Source: Desulfovibrio sp.
Lineage (GTDB): Bacteria > Desulfobacterota > Desulfovibrionia > Desulfovibrionales > Desulfovibrionaceae
Assembly: GCA_016208105.1 (NCBI GenBank)
Contig: JACQYS010000001.1
Span: forward strand, 1-64,000
Direction: 5' to 3'
DNA length: 64,000 nt
Shown here piece after piece: positions 1-8,666 of this stretch. The first letter of the stretch is position 1, and each line of letters opens with the position of its first letter. The position numbers and the translations under genes were made by a program. The notes under the pieces are model-generated. The model saw only the letters and a list, made by a program, of their open reading frames with translations. It searched no databases and had not been told where the DNA came from.

Positions 1-134
1 AGCATCTTCAAAAATACCTCGATGAATTCTGCTACCGATTCAACCGCCGTTTCTGGCCTGGGCAGGGCTTCGACCGCCTCTTGAGGGCCTGCTCCAGTGC
101 CACCCCTGTCACCTATGCGGAGTTAAGGGGATAG
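1..134 (+). CDS. IS1595-family transposase, C-terminal end (partial)
   Basis: The open frame enters from the left edge (codons in phase from base 3) and stops at TAG 132-134, giving 43 residues. They include HLQKYLDEFCYRFNRRFW, then a short tail ending in TYAELRG, which is the typical end of IS1595 (ISXO2-like) DDE transposases. Only this tail is visible, so whether the element is intact cannot be judged. No clear terminal inverted repeat was recognised between the stop and the next gene at 178. Confidence 0.8.
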   Translation, partial: HLQKYLDEFCYRFNRRFWPGQGFDRLLRACSSATPVTYAELRG

Positions 135-177
135 CCACGAGGAAAAATGAATAAAAACCAGAAAACATTTTGAAAAA

Positions 178-1311
178 TCAGGGGAGGTATTTCTCTAGTC
201 TCATCAGCCCCTTCTCAATGTTCTCCACTGAATTGGCGTAGCTGAACCGCAGATACCCCTCCGCACCCGGCCCGAAATCGATGCCCGGAGTCACGCCCAC
301 AAGGGCCTTTTCCAGGATGTTCCTGGCCAGGGCCAGGCTGTCCTTGCCAAGATGCTTGGCATCCACCAGGGCATAGAAGGCCCCGGTGGGCTCCACGGGA
401 GCCTTGAGTCCCAGTTTAGAAAGCCCGTCCAGGAGGACCAACCGGCGTTTGGCGTACTCAGCCACCATGGCCGCCACATCCTGGTCGCACTCGGTAAGCG
501 CGGCGATGCCAGCCCATTGGGCGACGCTGCCCGCGCTTATGAAGAAGTTCTGCTGCAGGCGCTGCATGGCAGGAACGTATCTTTCGGGCGCGATCACCCA
601 GCCGAGGCGCCATCCGGTCATGGCCCAAAGTTTGGAAAAGCCGTTCAGCACGAAGCAGTCTTCCGTGAATTCCAGGGCGCAGCGTGCACGGCCAGTATAG
701 GTCAGGCCATGGTAGATCTCATCGGACACGATGGTGGTCCCCATGCGGCAGATGGCCTCGAAGTCCTTGTCCGGCATGAGGGTTCCGGCGGGATTGGCCG
801 GGGAATTGACCACCACCGCACGCGGGGAACCCGTCAAGTGCGGAGCCAGGGTCTCGGGAGTGAACTGGAATCCGTCCTGAGCTCTTGTCCTGGCCCGGCG
901 CACCCGCCCTCCGGCGTAGGTGATGAAGTTGGGGTAGCAGGCGTAGTGCGGATCGGTGAGCACCACCTCGTCACCGGGGTGGATGAGCGCCGAAAAGGTG
1001 AGGAGCATGGCGGGCGAGGTGCCGGATGTGATGATCACCCGGTCCGGATGGACACTTACCCCGTAGGTGCGGTGGTAGTAGGCGCTGATGGCCTCGCGCA
1101 GGGCGGGGAGGCCCAGCGAATGAGTGTAGTGGGTGTGCCCGTCCTTGATGGCCTTGATGGCGGCCTGTTTCACGGGTTCCGGCGTGTCGAAGTCGGGCTC
1201 GCCGATCTGCAGATGGACGACGTTTTTGCCTTGGCGTTCCAGAGCACAGGCGCGCTCCAGGATGTCCATGACCAGAAAGGAGGATATCTCTTGGCAAAGG
1301 GGGTTTGGCAT
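178..1311 (-). CDS. Class I/II PLP-dependent aminotransferase
   Basis: A 377-residue fold-type I aminotransferase, the usual length for the AspC/AAT group. Visible motifs are SPANPAG (170-176), SDEIYHGL (196-203), and the PLP-lysine segment GFSKLWAMTGWRLGW with K227 and R235. It should transfer the amino group between an amino acid and a 2-oxo acid in the cytoplasm. The substrate cannot be named; aspartate, alanine and aromatic acids are all possible in this family. It lies next to a transposase tail and is divergent from the gene at 1448, so it is probably monocistronic. Confidence 0.9.
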   Translation of the reverse strand: MPNPLCQEISSFLVMDILERACALERQGKNVVHLQIGEPDFDTPEPVKQAAIKAIKDGHTHYTHSLGLPALREAISAYYHRTYGVSVHPDRVIITSGTSPAMLLTFSALIHPGDEVVLTDPHYACYPNFITYAGGRVRRARTRAQDGFQFTPETLAPHLTGSPRAVVVNSPANPAGTLMPDKDFEAICRMGTTIVSDEIYHGLTYTGRARCALEFTEDCFVLNGFSKLWAMTGWRLGWVIAPERYVPAMQRLQQNFFISAGSVAQWAGIAALTECDQDVAAMVAEYAKRRLVLLDGLSKLGLKAPVEPTGAFYALVDAKHLGKDSLALARNILEKALVGVTPGIDFGPGAEGYLRFSYANSVENIEKGLMRLEKYLP

Positions 1312-1447
1312 GGTTTTAAGCTTGCTGAGGTTGAGAAGAAGTGCGGAGATAGGCCTTTAAGCCCAAGTGGGTCAAGTTTCGCAGGATGACGAGCTTGCCC
1401 TGTTGAAGCCAGATGGCTAGATTAAATGAGAGGTCAGTGAGGTCAGC

Positions 1448-2008
1448 ATGCATGAAGAATCTTTAGGCAGCGTCATCCGCGACTATCTTACGGGCGAAGA
1501 GCTTGAAGAAACCTCCTACGAGGAATTCCGCCAGGCCCTGGCCCGCATGCTCGTGGAGGAGAAGGGGTATCCGAAAGAGAGTCTCGTTCCCAAAACAGGA
1601 GTCTGTTTTCCTGTTGATGGCCAGGACTACACCCGGATGATCGATCTGACCGCTCTTGGCCCTGATTGCATGCCGTTTCTCTTGATAATCTTCTGTTCCG
1701 GCGAGCCTGGCACCTATGTTCGCGAGGCCCTGGCCGCGGCCAGGCTGTACCAGCCGCCAGTGCCTTTGGTGCTCACCACTGACACAAAATCCGCCGAACT
1801 CGTGGCAGCGGGCAGCGGTAAAACCCTCGCATCCGGAATGCGGGCGATTCCTTTTTACCAGGACCTTGCCGAATTGGTCCAAGCCAACCCCATAACTGCT
1901 CCATCACCCGATCAGGTGGAACGGGAGCGACGCATCCTCTACGCCTATTCGGAAATGCTCTCCGGGGGCTGCTGCCAGGGGGCTTGCAGGCCCAAAGCCA
2001 GGGGATAG
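1448..2008 (+). CDS. HsdR N-terminal-like domain protein (orphan)
   Basis: 186 residues. The N-terminal helical stretch (EETSYEEFRQALARMLVEE), a short strand region around KTGVCFPVDG and a later D-x-T...PFLLIIFC stretch resemble the HsdR_N-type nuclease-like domain (type I restriction enzyme R protein, N terminus). No helicase, HsdM or HsdS gene is nearby, so this is not a working restriction system. The start follows the short divergent gap from the aminotransferase. Small single-domain proteins of this sort are common in Desulfovibrio, and their role is unknown. The family call is from memory of the pattern. Confidence 0.6.
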   Translation: MHEESLGSVIRDYLTGEELEETSYEEFRQALARMLVEEKGYPKESLVPKTGVCFPVDGQDYTRMIDLTALGPDCMPFLLIIFCSGEPGTYVREALAAARLYQPPVPLVLTTDTKSAELVAAGSGKTLASGMRAIPFYQDLAELVQANPITAPSPDQVERERRILYAYSEMLSGGCCQGACRPKARG

Positions 2009-2078
2009 TGCCATCTAGGAAGCAAGCTGTAGGAGGTTGCCACCTTCTCGTTCGGGGCACAACATCGAGCCTGCCAAC

Positions 2079-2108
2079 AAAAAAGGGCGCCGTACGAGCG
2101 GCGCCCTT
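2079..2108 (-). terminator. Rho-independent terminator of amt-glnB
   Basis: On the minus strand a 10-bp stem (AAGGGCGCCG / CGGCGCCCTT, loop CTCGTA) is followed by a run of T. It sits 24 bases past the glnB stop. The stem also faces the end of the plus-strand gene at 2008 and could serve both converging genes. Confidence 0.8.
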
Positions 2109-2131
2109 CATGTTTTACGGAGCTGAATCTG

Positions 2132-2485
<354 letters not shown>

Positions 2486-3709
2486 TTACTCGCTGTATGC
2501 GGCTTCGTTGTGTTCGGCTACGTCCATGCCGACCCCCTCGCTTTCAGGGTCGAGGCGAAGGCCCATGAAGATGTTGACGGCCTTCAGGATGACATAGCTC
2601 ACGACAAAAGCATACGCGCCCACGATCGCGATGCCAAGAGCCTGGATGCCTAGCTGGGCGGCATTGCCGTAGAAAAGACCGTCGGCGCCGTTGGGGTTGA
2701 TCTGCTTGGTGGCCAGAAGACCGGCCATAAGGGTGCCAATCAGTCCGCCCAGGCCATGAATGCCGACAACGTCCAGGCTGTCGTCGAAGCGCATTTTTGA
2801 TTTGAACACCACCGCCCAGTAGCAGCAGAACCCGGCCGTCAGGCCGATGAGCACAGCGGAGTTGGGGGTGACGTATCCGGCTGCCGGGGTGATGGTGGCC
2901 AAACCGGCAACGGCTCCGGAGGCCGCGCCCAAGGTGGTGGGTTTGCCCTGGTAGAACCACTCCACAATAGTCCACATGGCCATGCCGGCCATGCCGCCCA
3001 AGTGGGTGGCTACAAAGGTGGAACCGGCCAACCCGTCGGCAGCCAGGGCACTGCCGGCGTTGAATCCGAACCAGCCGAACCAGAGGAGACCGGTGCCCAG
3101 AAGCGTCATGGGCAGGTTGTGGGGAAAGAACTGGCGCTTTCCGTGGTCCTTGCGCGGACCGATGATCATCACTGAAGCCAGGGCAGCCGCACCGCAGGTC
3201 AGATGGACGACGAGGCCTCCTGCAAAGTCGAGCACTCCCATATTCTTCAAGAATCCGCCGTTACCCCAGACCCAGTGGCAGACCGGGTTGTAGACCAGCA
3301 CGGCCCAGGCCACGCTGAAGATCGCGAACGCGCTGAATTTGACACGTTCGGCAAAAGCGCCGGTGATAAGCGCCGGCGTGATGACCGCGAACATGCATTG
3401 GTAGATCATGAAAACAGTGTGCGGGATGGTGGGCGCGTAGTCGGCATTGGGTGTTGCTCCCACTCCGGTCAGGCCGGCCCAGGAAAGGTTGCCGATGAGG
3501 CCCGAAACATCCGGCCCGAAACTCATGGAGTAGCCGAGGTAGACCCACTCGATGCTCACCAGGGAGATCATGACGAAGCTCTGCATGATGGTTCCGAGCA
3601 CGTTTTTGCGCCGGACCATGCCACCGTAAAAGAGGGCCAGCCCGGGGGTCATGAGCAGCACCAGAGCGGAACTGATCAGAATGAATGCGGTGTCGCCCGC
3701 CTGAATCAT
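2486..3709 (-). CDS. amt: Ammonium transporter Amt
   Basis: About 407 residues with roughly 11 membrane segments; it conducts ammonium across the inner membrane. The N terminus (GDTAFILISSALVLLMTPGLA, FYGGMVRRKN) and the later FGWFGFNAGSA and GIHGLGGL segments are Amt hallmarks. The open frame reaches further up to 3745. ATG 3709 is preferred because an AGGAGGG ribosome site lies just upstream and the protein then begins as in the family. It is followed by glnB, as is usual for amtB-glnK pairs. Nitrogen control by sigma54/NtrC is likely; a weak candidate promoter lies at 3785-3800. Confidence 0.95.
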   Translation of the reverse strand: MIQAGDTAFILISSALVLLMTPGLALFYGGMVRRKNVLGTIMQSFVMISLVSIEWVYLGYSMSFGPDVSGLIGNLSWAGLTGVGATPNADYAPTIPHTVFMIYQCMFAVITPALITGAFAERVKFSAFAIFSVAWAVLVYNPVCHWVWGNGGFLKNMGVLDFAGGLVVHLTCGAAALASVMIIGPRKDHGKRQFFPHNLPMTLLGTGLLWFGWFGFNAGSALAADGLAGSTFVATHLGGMAGMAMWTIVEWFYQGKPTTLGAASGAVAGLATITPAAGYVTPNSAVLIGLTAGFCCYWAVVFKSKMRFDDSLDVVGIHGLGGLIGTLMAGLLATKQINPNGADGLFYGNAAQLGIQALGIAIVGAYAFVVSYVILKAVNIFMGLRLDPESEGVGMDVAEHNEAAYSE

Positions 3710-3754
3710 GAGGGACCCTCCTGCTGGTCGGTGGTTTGGAATCACTTGGAGATG

Positions 3755-3800
3755 GGCGCAAAAAATGCGCCTCTCTCATCCAAACGCAACCATCCTTCCC
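3755..3800 (-). promoter_or_regulatory. Candidate sigma54-type promoter and leader hairpin of amt
   Basis: On the minus strand GGGAAGGATGGTTGCG (3785-3800) has GG and GC elements 10 bases apart and an intact TTGC. The -24 box is only a partial match to TGGCAC. A 6-bp hairpin GGCGCA/TGCGCC with a T5 loop (3755-3771) lies between it and the amt start. Nitrogen-regulated amt genes often use sigma54, but the match is weak. Confidence 0.3.
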
Positions 3801-4320
3801 ATGTCTGAGGGTGGGATGCCGCGCCTGGAAAAATGCCAACCCAATTTACGTTTTGTTTCGGTGGGATACTTTGCGACAATTATGTCGATCACGTTTTCGT
3901 TGTGCTGGTTCTTAACAAAATTGTATTAAATTCACAAGTCGTGCGGGGAGTAAAAGTTTTCAAAAATGGATATTTCTGCCAGATCTGGGCACAATTCTGG
4001 AGATAGTCAGTGGCTTAAGCACGTTAGATTCATTGAGTCAGGCTGGAGGATATCTCCTCCAAATGTCCATGGGCGCTCTGTCCGGAGCTTAAACCTGCGG
4101 GTGAATTTGAACGATGTGAGTATGGTTTTTGGAACTTAAGCCCAGGCTGGCCCGGGTCAGGCTTGCTGGGTGTGAATGACTGTGCGGAGATGGATTCATC
4201 AAGGGCTCCGCACAGTTCTCGTGTGTTTCGAAACGTCGCATTCCCTGAATGGAGTTGCCCGCGAGCGGCGAGGAAGGCGGCAGGGAGAAGATCGGGACAA
4301 GAGGCGAAGCGTTCCTTGTG
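3801..4320. other. Gene-free stretch between amt and ferredoxin
   Basis: About 520 bases, more AT-rich than the flanks. I see no credible coding frame. A short hairpin with 7-bp arms TGGAGGA/TCCTCCA (4044-4061) is present without a T run. The right half faces the end of the ferredoxin gene. Confidence 0.5.
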
Positions 4321-4527
4321 TTATTCGTCCGTGGTGATGCAGTCGTTGGGGCAATACGCCATTGCTTGGCGGACCATGTCCTCTGGTCCTTCCGGCATTT
4401 TCAGAAAGGGGCGTTCGACGTTCTGGTCCATCCCGAAGAGTTCGGGCGCGACTTCAGCGCAGGCTCCGCACCCGTGGCAGGGGACCAAATCCAGGTAGAC
4501 GGGGATAACAGTGTTGCTGGGTGTCAT
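4321..4527 (-). CDS. Small [4Fe-4S] ferredoxin
   Basis: 68 residues. C17-x2-C20-x2-C23 in PCHGCGACAE and a distal C59-P supply the four ligands of a single [4Fe-4S] cluster; C63 is an extra cysteine. The acidic, short sequence fits the ferredoxins I/II of Desulfovibrio, which carry electrons between oxidoreductases in the cytoplasm. The open frame extends further upstream, but ATG 4527 gives the usual ferredoxin length. The ribosome site there is weak, so the start is not certain. Monocistronic, divergent from the zinc-ribbon gene. Confidence 0.85.
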   Translation of the reverse strand: MTPSNTVIPVYLDLVPCHGCGACAEVAPELFGMDQNVERPFLKMPEGPEDMVRQAMAYCPNDCITTDE

Positions 4528-4631
4528 GGAGTCTCGCTTTCTGGTTGCCCGCTGAGCGCGGTGGCTGTAGGTAGCAGCATCTGCCCGGAGCAATGTTATG
4601 GTCCGGGCGTAATTTGTCAACGCGGCACAAA

Positions 4632-4955
4632 ATGATTTGCAACAAATGCGGCCAGGAAAATCCCGACGAAGCAATGAACTGCTTGGTGTGCGGGCATAAG
4701 CTTCAGTCAGGCTGGAAACAGTTGAGGAATGGAAACGGGGCGAACGGCTATGCCCCCATCGCAATGCTCAGGGAACCGGGGCCTGCGTCCCGGAAGAAAA
4801 TTCGTAAACACGTCGAAGCCTGGACCGTGGCGGTGATTGTTCTGGCTGCGGCAAGCGGATTTGCTTATCTGGAGCTCTACTGGCCGCTGTTTCCACTGAT
4901 CGGTGCGGCAGTGATCTACGCGTTCAGCCGAGGCATCAACTGGAAGGATGAGTGA
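4632..4955 (+). CDS. Zinc-ribbon membrane protein
   Basis: 107 residues from ATG 4632, where the protein opens directly with a zinc ribbon: C3-x2-C6 and C17-x2-C20 (ICNKCG ... CLVCGHK). The rest has a basic linker and two hydrophobic stretches (about residues 59-75 and 79-95) that should span the membrane. This zinc-ribbon-plus-membrane layout is common in small proteins of unknown function. A longer frame from 4593 exists but starts outside the zinc ribbon. Confidence 0.65.
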   Translation: MICNKCGQENPDEAMNCLVCGHKLQSGWKQLRNGNGANGYAPIAMLREPGPASRKKIRKHVEAWTVAVIVLAAASGFAYLELYWPLFPLIGAAVIYAFSRGINWKDE

Positions 4956-4963
4956 AGGGGAAT

Positions 4964-5350
4964 CTAGTCCGCGCCGCAGCATTGTACGGTTTTCGGCATC
5001 CGGCATTCCGACCAGGGTGAATTCACAGACGCGGAAATACAACCGGGTTGGGACTCATACCGTATTCTGGCTGATCCCATGTTCCCCTGCCACGCCTTGC
5101 TGGTGATTACCACGTCCTTGTCGAATACTTGACAGTAGAACTCGGTGAATTTCGCGGCGTAGTAGGAGTTAAAAACATACACTTCGTCTCGTTTTCCCAC
5201 GAAACGGAATTCGTCTATGGTTTTGCACGTCAGGGTCGCGAGAACCTCACGAAGCAGACAGCGCATCACTGCTTCGTTGTCGATGGCATGGGCTGGGCCG
5301 ACGGCCAGGAGAAGTGCCAGCAGCAGGGCGGATATGACGGATTTGATCAT
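4964..5350 (-). CDS. Secreted protein of unknown function
   Basis: 128 residues from ATG 5350. A signal peptide is plain: MIKS, a leucine-rich core and an AHA cleavage site near residue 22. The mature part carries several cysteines, including a C-terminal CCG, and so is probably disulfide-bonded in the periplasm. I do not recognise the family. It follows the carbamoyltransferase on the same strand after about 30 bases and could be cotranscribed with it. An in-frame ATG at 5368 would add six residues. Confidence 0.6.
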   Translation of the reverse strand: MIKSVISALLLALLLAVGPAHAIDNEAVMRCLLREVLATLTCKTIDEFRFVGKRDEVYVFNSYYAAKFTEFYCQVFDKDVVITSKAWQGNMGSARIRYESQPGCISASVNSPWSECRMPKTVQCCGAD

Positions 5351-5380
5351 ATTGCCAGATCTATGCACGTTTCGTGCCCG

Positions 5381-7237
5381 CTAATCCAGCTCGTATTCAC
5401 TCATCCAGTCGCCGTCATCGGGCAGGGCAGGTTGCTCTGCTTTGGCGAACAGACAGTCCCCCATGACCAGATAGTCCATCTCAGTGCGCATGAAGCAGCG
5501 GTAGGCATCGGCAGGGGAACACACGATGGGCTCGCCGCGCACGTTGAAGCTGGTGTTGACGATGACAGCGCACCCCTGGGTCTGGCGGAAGGTGTCGATG
5601 AGCTGCCAGTAGCGGGGGTTGACGTCCTTTCCAACGCTCTGGATGCGGGCCGAATAGTCCACGTGAGTGATGGCCGGAATGTCTGAGCGCTGAACGTACA
5701 GGCGGTCCCACATACCCAGGGAGTTGTAGCCCTCGGGCAGGGGCATTTGATGGGATTCCCGCACGGGGGCAACCAGCAGCATGTACGGGGAAGGGCGGTC
5801 GATATCGAAGTATTCGCTTATGGCTTCTTCCATGACCGAAGGGGCGAAGGGACGGAAGCCTTCCCGGTATTTGATCTTTAAGTTGAGCTTCTTCTGCATC
5901 TCCGGGTTTCGTGGATCACCCAGGATGGTGCGGTTGCCGAGAGCACGCGGGCCGTACTCCATGCGCCCCTGGAACCAGCCCACCACGTTGCCCTGGGCCA
6001 GAAGATCGCAAACAGTTTTACTGAGGTCGTCGAACTCTTCGAAATGTTTGAAGGGAGCGTGGTGCCTGGCAGCCACGCGCTTGATGTCGGTATAAGAGAA
6101 CTCGGGGCCTAGGTAGGCGCCCTGCATGGAATCCTTGGGGCCGGGGCTGCGCTCCGCGCCTTTCCAGATGTGCCAGGCAGCCAGGGCCGCGCCCAGCGCA
6201 CCGCCCGCATCGCCGGCCGCGGGCTGAATCCAGATGTCTTTGAAGAGGCCGCGCCGCAGAAGCTTGCCGTTGGCCACGCAGTTGAGCGACACGCCGCCGG
6301 CCATGGTGAGGTACTCGGCGCCAGTGAGTTCTTTGGCCGTCTCGGCTAAGCGCATGACCACGTCCTCCGTGACCTGCTGGATGGCCAGGGCCATGTCCAT
6401 GTATTCCTGGGAAAGGTCGGACTCAGCCGGGCGCTTGGGAAGATCGAAAAGATGCTCCCAGGCTGCTTCGTTGCACATCCGAAGCCCGGTGGCGTAAGTG
6501 AAGTAGCGCATGTTGAGGAGCAGCGACCCGTCCGGGCGCAGGTCCACCAACTCGTCAAGTATCTTTCGCTTATAATCCTCTACTCGCGGAGAATCGGGAT
6601 TGCCGTAGGGAGCAAGGCCCATGAGCTTGTATTCTCCGGAATTCACCTTGAAGCCGCAATAATAGGTGAATGCGGAATAGAGGAGGCCCAGGGAGTGGGG
6701 GAAATCCAGCTCGCGCAGGAAGGTGATGTCCTTTCCCTTGCCGTGCCCGATGGTGGTGGTTGCCCATTCGCCCACGCCGTCGATGGTCAGGATGGCCGCT
6801 TCCTCGAAGGGCGAGGGGTAGAAGGCACTGGCAGCGTGGGAGAGGTGGTGTTCGGGGAAGAGCACCTTTGGTTTGCCCGGCCCCAGTTTAACGAACTCGT
6901 CGGCCAGCATCTTGCCCATGAAGAGCTTTTCCTTGATCCAAACCGGCATGGCGGAAAGGAAGCTCTTAAGGCCCGAGGGGGCGAAACCGTGGTATGTTTC
7001 GAGTAGACGTTCGAACTTCAGAAACGGCTTGTCGTAAAAAGCCACCCCGGCCAAGTCCCGCAGGGAAAGGCCCGCTTCGGCCAAACAGTAGGACGCCGCG
7101 TTGGTCGGAAAGGACGGGTCGTGCTTCTTGCGGGTGAAGCGTTCTTCGTGGGCTGCGGCCACGATGCGGCCGTCCATGATCAGGGCGGCCGCTGAATCGT
7201 GGTAGTAGGCGGAGATGCCAAGAATGGCCTCGGGCAT
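5381..7237 (-). CDS. O-carbamoyltransferase (NodU/CmcH/SxtI family)
   Basis: 618 residues, the family length. It should transfer a carbamoyl group from carbamoyl phosphate, through carbamoyl-AMP, to a hydroxyl of a small molecule or sugar. The N-terminal Kae1-like domain shows GISAYYHDSAAAL and EERFTRKKHD. The middle part has GGVSLNCVANGKLL, and the C-terminal domain has the signature YGPRALGNRTILGDPR and NTSFNVRGEPIVCSP. Two tiny membrane protein genes precede it closely (7247 and 7408), the same trio as sxtI-sxtJ-sxtK. The acceptor is unknown; a lipopolysaccharide or capsule sugar or a secondary metabolite are options. Confidence 0.9.
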   Translation of the reverse strand: MPEAILGISAYYHDSAAALIMDGRIVAAAHEERFTRKKHDPSFPTNAASYCLAEAGLSLRDLAGVAFYDKPFLKFERLLETYHGFAPSGLKSFLSAMPVWIKEKLFMGKMLADEFVKLGPGKPKVLFPEHHLSHAASAFYPSPFEEAAILTIDGVGEWATTTIGHGKGKDITFLRELDFPHSLGLLYSAFTYYCGFKVNSGEYKLMGLAPYGNPDSPRVEDYKRKILDELVDLRPDGSLLLNMRYFTYATGLRMCNEAAWEHLFDLPKRPAESDLSQEYMDMALAIQQVTEDVVMRLAETAKELTGAEYLTMAGGVSLNCVANGKLLRRGLFKDIWIQPAAGDAGGALGAALAAWHIWKGAERSPGPKDSMQGAYLGPEFSYTDIKRVAARHHAPFKHFEEFDDLSKTVCDLLAQGNVVGWFQGRMEYGPRALGNRTILGDPRNPEMQKKLNLKIKYREGFRPFAPSVMEEAISEYFDIDRPSPYMLLVAPVRESHQMPLPEGYNSLGMWDRLYVQRSDIPAITHVDYSARIQSVGKDVNPRYWQLIDTFRQTQGCAVIVNTSFNVRGEPIVCSPADAYRCFMRTEMDYLVMGDCLFAKAEQPALPDDGDWMSEYELD

Positions 7238-7246
7238 GTTCCAGTC

Positions 7247-7396
7247 CTAAAAGAGCGTGTAGATGAAGGGTGCGATGGCCGAACCGCTGGTCAGCACGAT
7301 GAGCACGCCGAAGAGCAGAAGCACCAGAATGATGGGAAGCAGCCAGAATTTCTTGCGGACTTTGAGAAAGCCCCACAGATCGCCGAGGAAGCTCAT
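7247..7396 (-). CDS. DUF5989-like small membrane protein (SxtK-like)
   Basis: 49 residues: MSFLGDLWGFLKVRKKFW, then a hydrophobic segment of about 22 residues and a short tail ending IYTLF. It lies 9 bases before the carbamoyltransferase and 11 bases after the SxtJ-like gene. Families of this length and pattern (DUF5989) are regularly found beside NodU-type carbamoyltransferases. It is too short for most gene finders. It may anchor the enzyme at the membrane; this is inference. Confidence 0.8.
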   Translation of the reverse strand: MSFLGDLWGFLKVRKKFWLLPIILVLLLFGVLIVLTSGSAIAPFIYTLF

Positions 7397-7407
7397 AATG
7401 GTGTCAC

Positions 7408-7815
7408 CTAATAAGGGGTTTCGATGTCTTTGCTGGAAAACAGATGGTCACGCACTCGGAACACGCTAGCGGCGTTCTTTTTGAATCCCTGCGTCTGCAT
7501 GGGGTCTTTGCCCAGGAGGCGCCGAAAGAGTCCAACAGGCGTCAGCACGGTAAAAAAGACGACTGAGAGAAGAATCTTGGACATCACCGTGCCGAGGATA
7601 TGGGAAAAAGCGAACCACAGCTTGGCGGCAGGCTTGAACGCCGAGGACCAGGTCATGTCCAGTACGAGCAGAGCTATGCCGTATCCCAGGGCGTCCTTGC
7701 GTCCGGTAAACCAGGCCACCAGGAGGCAGATGAGCACCAGAGCGAGCCCGGTGTCGCGGGCCTGGGCCTTGGTGGCGGAAAGCCAAAAGGAGTTTTTTTT
7801 TGTTGGAGAAGGCAT
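7408..7815 (-). CDS. SxtJ-family membrane protein
   Basis: 135 residues from ATG 7815, which has an AAGGATG ribosome site; the open frame runs on to 7929 but that part is not protein-like. It has a polar start (MPSPTKKNSFW) and three hydrophobic segments at about 17-34, 37-53 and 70-94. A basic C-terminal tail follows. The layout matches SxtJ, the small membrane protein next to the carbamoyltransferase in saxitoxin clusters and in many non-toxic bacteria. First gene of the three-gene set with 7247 and 5381. Function unknown. Confidence 0.75.
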   Translation of the reverse strand: MPSPTKKNSFWLSATKAQARDTGLALVLICLLVAWFTGRKDALGYGIALLVLDMTWSSAFKPAAKLWFAFSHILGTVMSKILLSVVFFTVLTPVGLFRRLLGKDPMQTQGFKKNAASVFRVRDHLFSSKDIETPY

Positions 7816-8191
7816 GGTGCATCCTTGTCGGATCATAAGACGCGCGCACCATGCCAGAATGAAGCCCGCCTCGCAATGCCCGGTTTTTAGGACGATGTGC
7901 GTGCCCTGTGTCGTTGTGGATAAGGACATAAATAGGGGATAATTTTCCGTAAGTTCACAACATAGTGAAGTCTAAAAAAAGAGATGATGGGTATTGTTGA
8001 TGCGCATCTTCCTGTGTTTACTGATTTTTAGATGTTTGCGGGTACCCCAGCTGCCATTCCTTACCTGTTAATCCGTTCTTCCTGTAGGTGCCATAGGGAA
8101 CATCGATAGCAGCATCCGCTCGCAATCGTGACAAGCGATTGGATAGAGAGGGCACTCCCGTTGTATAAACAAAAAAATCTCCGGGAGCGAT
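7816..8191. other. Gene-free AT-rich divergent intergenic region
   Basis: 376 bases between the SxtJ-like gene and the MauE-like gene. It should hold promoters for both directions. A TATAAA (8164-8169) lies about 22 bases ahead of the plus-strand start, but no good -35 box was found. An open frame of 64 codons on the minus strand (8018-8212) is not convincing. Confidence 0.4.
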
Positions 8192-8656
8192 ATGGGCAAC
8201 CTTTTCTACCATCTGGCTCGAACAGGCTTGGCCGTAGCCTTTCTGGTCGCGGGCGCTATCAAGCTCGCCCGGCCTGAGGTATTCGCCGTGACCATCAAGG
8301 CATTCGGTGTCCTGCCGGCCTCTGTTGTCGAGCCGCTTTCCCTGGTCCTTCCCTGCTTGGAGATACTTGCCGCGTTATTACTGTTTTTCGAGGTTCGCGG
8401 AGGGCTGACTCTCACGGCCGGCCTTCTGGTCATCTTTATATCAGTTCTCGTTTACGCCCTGGGCATGGGGTTGGATATCGACTGCGGTTGTTACGGCCCC
8501 TCTGACCCAGAACGCGAGGCGTTCGGTTCCATCCGCCAGGCCTTGTGGCGCGATTCGGCCATGTGCGCGGCGGTTGCTTATTTGTACTGGTGGAACGTGA
8601 AGAGCGGGAGGCGCGGACGGTTTGTCGCGAGCGCTAAACTGAGGTCCCATATCTAG
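8192..8656 (+). CDS. MauE/DoxX-type redox membrane protein
   Basis: 154 residues with four hydrophobic segments and the motif DIDCGCYG near residue 95. This is typical of the MauE/DoxX group, membrane proteins linked to thiol redox or sulfur chemistry. The N terminus (LARTGLAVAFLVAGAIKLARP) is the usual first helix of the group. It ends 10 bases before a periplasmic rhodanese gene, so the two are probably one operon working on sulfur or thiol transfer at the membrane. The exact reaction cannot be told. Confidence 0.75.
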   Translation: MGNLFYHLARTGLAVAFLVAGAIKLARPEVFAVTIKAFGVLPASVVEPLSLVLPCLEILAALLLFFEVRGGLTLTAGLLVIFISVLVYALGMGLDIDCGCYGPSDPEREAFGSIRQALWRDSAMCAAVAYLYWWNVKSGRRGRFVASAKLRSHI

Positions 8657-8666
8657 GAGGTTTTCA

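Noticed and set aside
1305..1326. TGGCAT and TTGCT near the aminotransferase start
   Set aside because: The two boxes are 10 bases apart rather than 5, so they do not form a sigma54 promoter.
7844..7859. Sigma54-like site ahead of the SxtJ-like gene (minus strand TGGCATGGTGCGCGCG)
   Set aside because: The -24 box matches, but TTGC at -12 reads GCGC, and the site is very close to the start codon.
8018..8212. 64-codon minus-strand frame in the 8 kb gap
   Set aside because: No ribosome site or family pattern, and it overlaps the MauE-like start.
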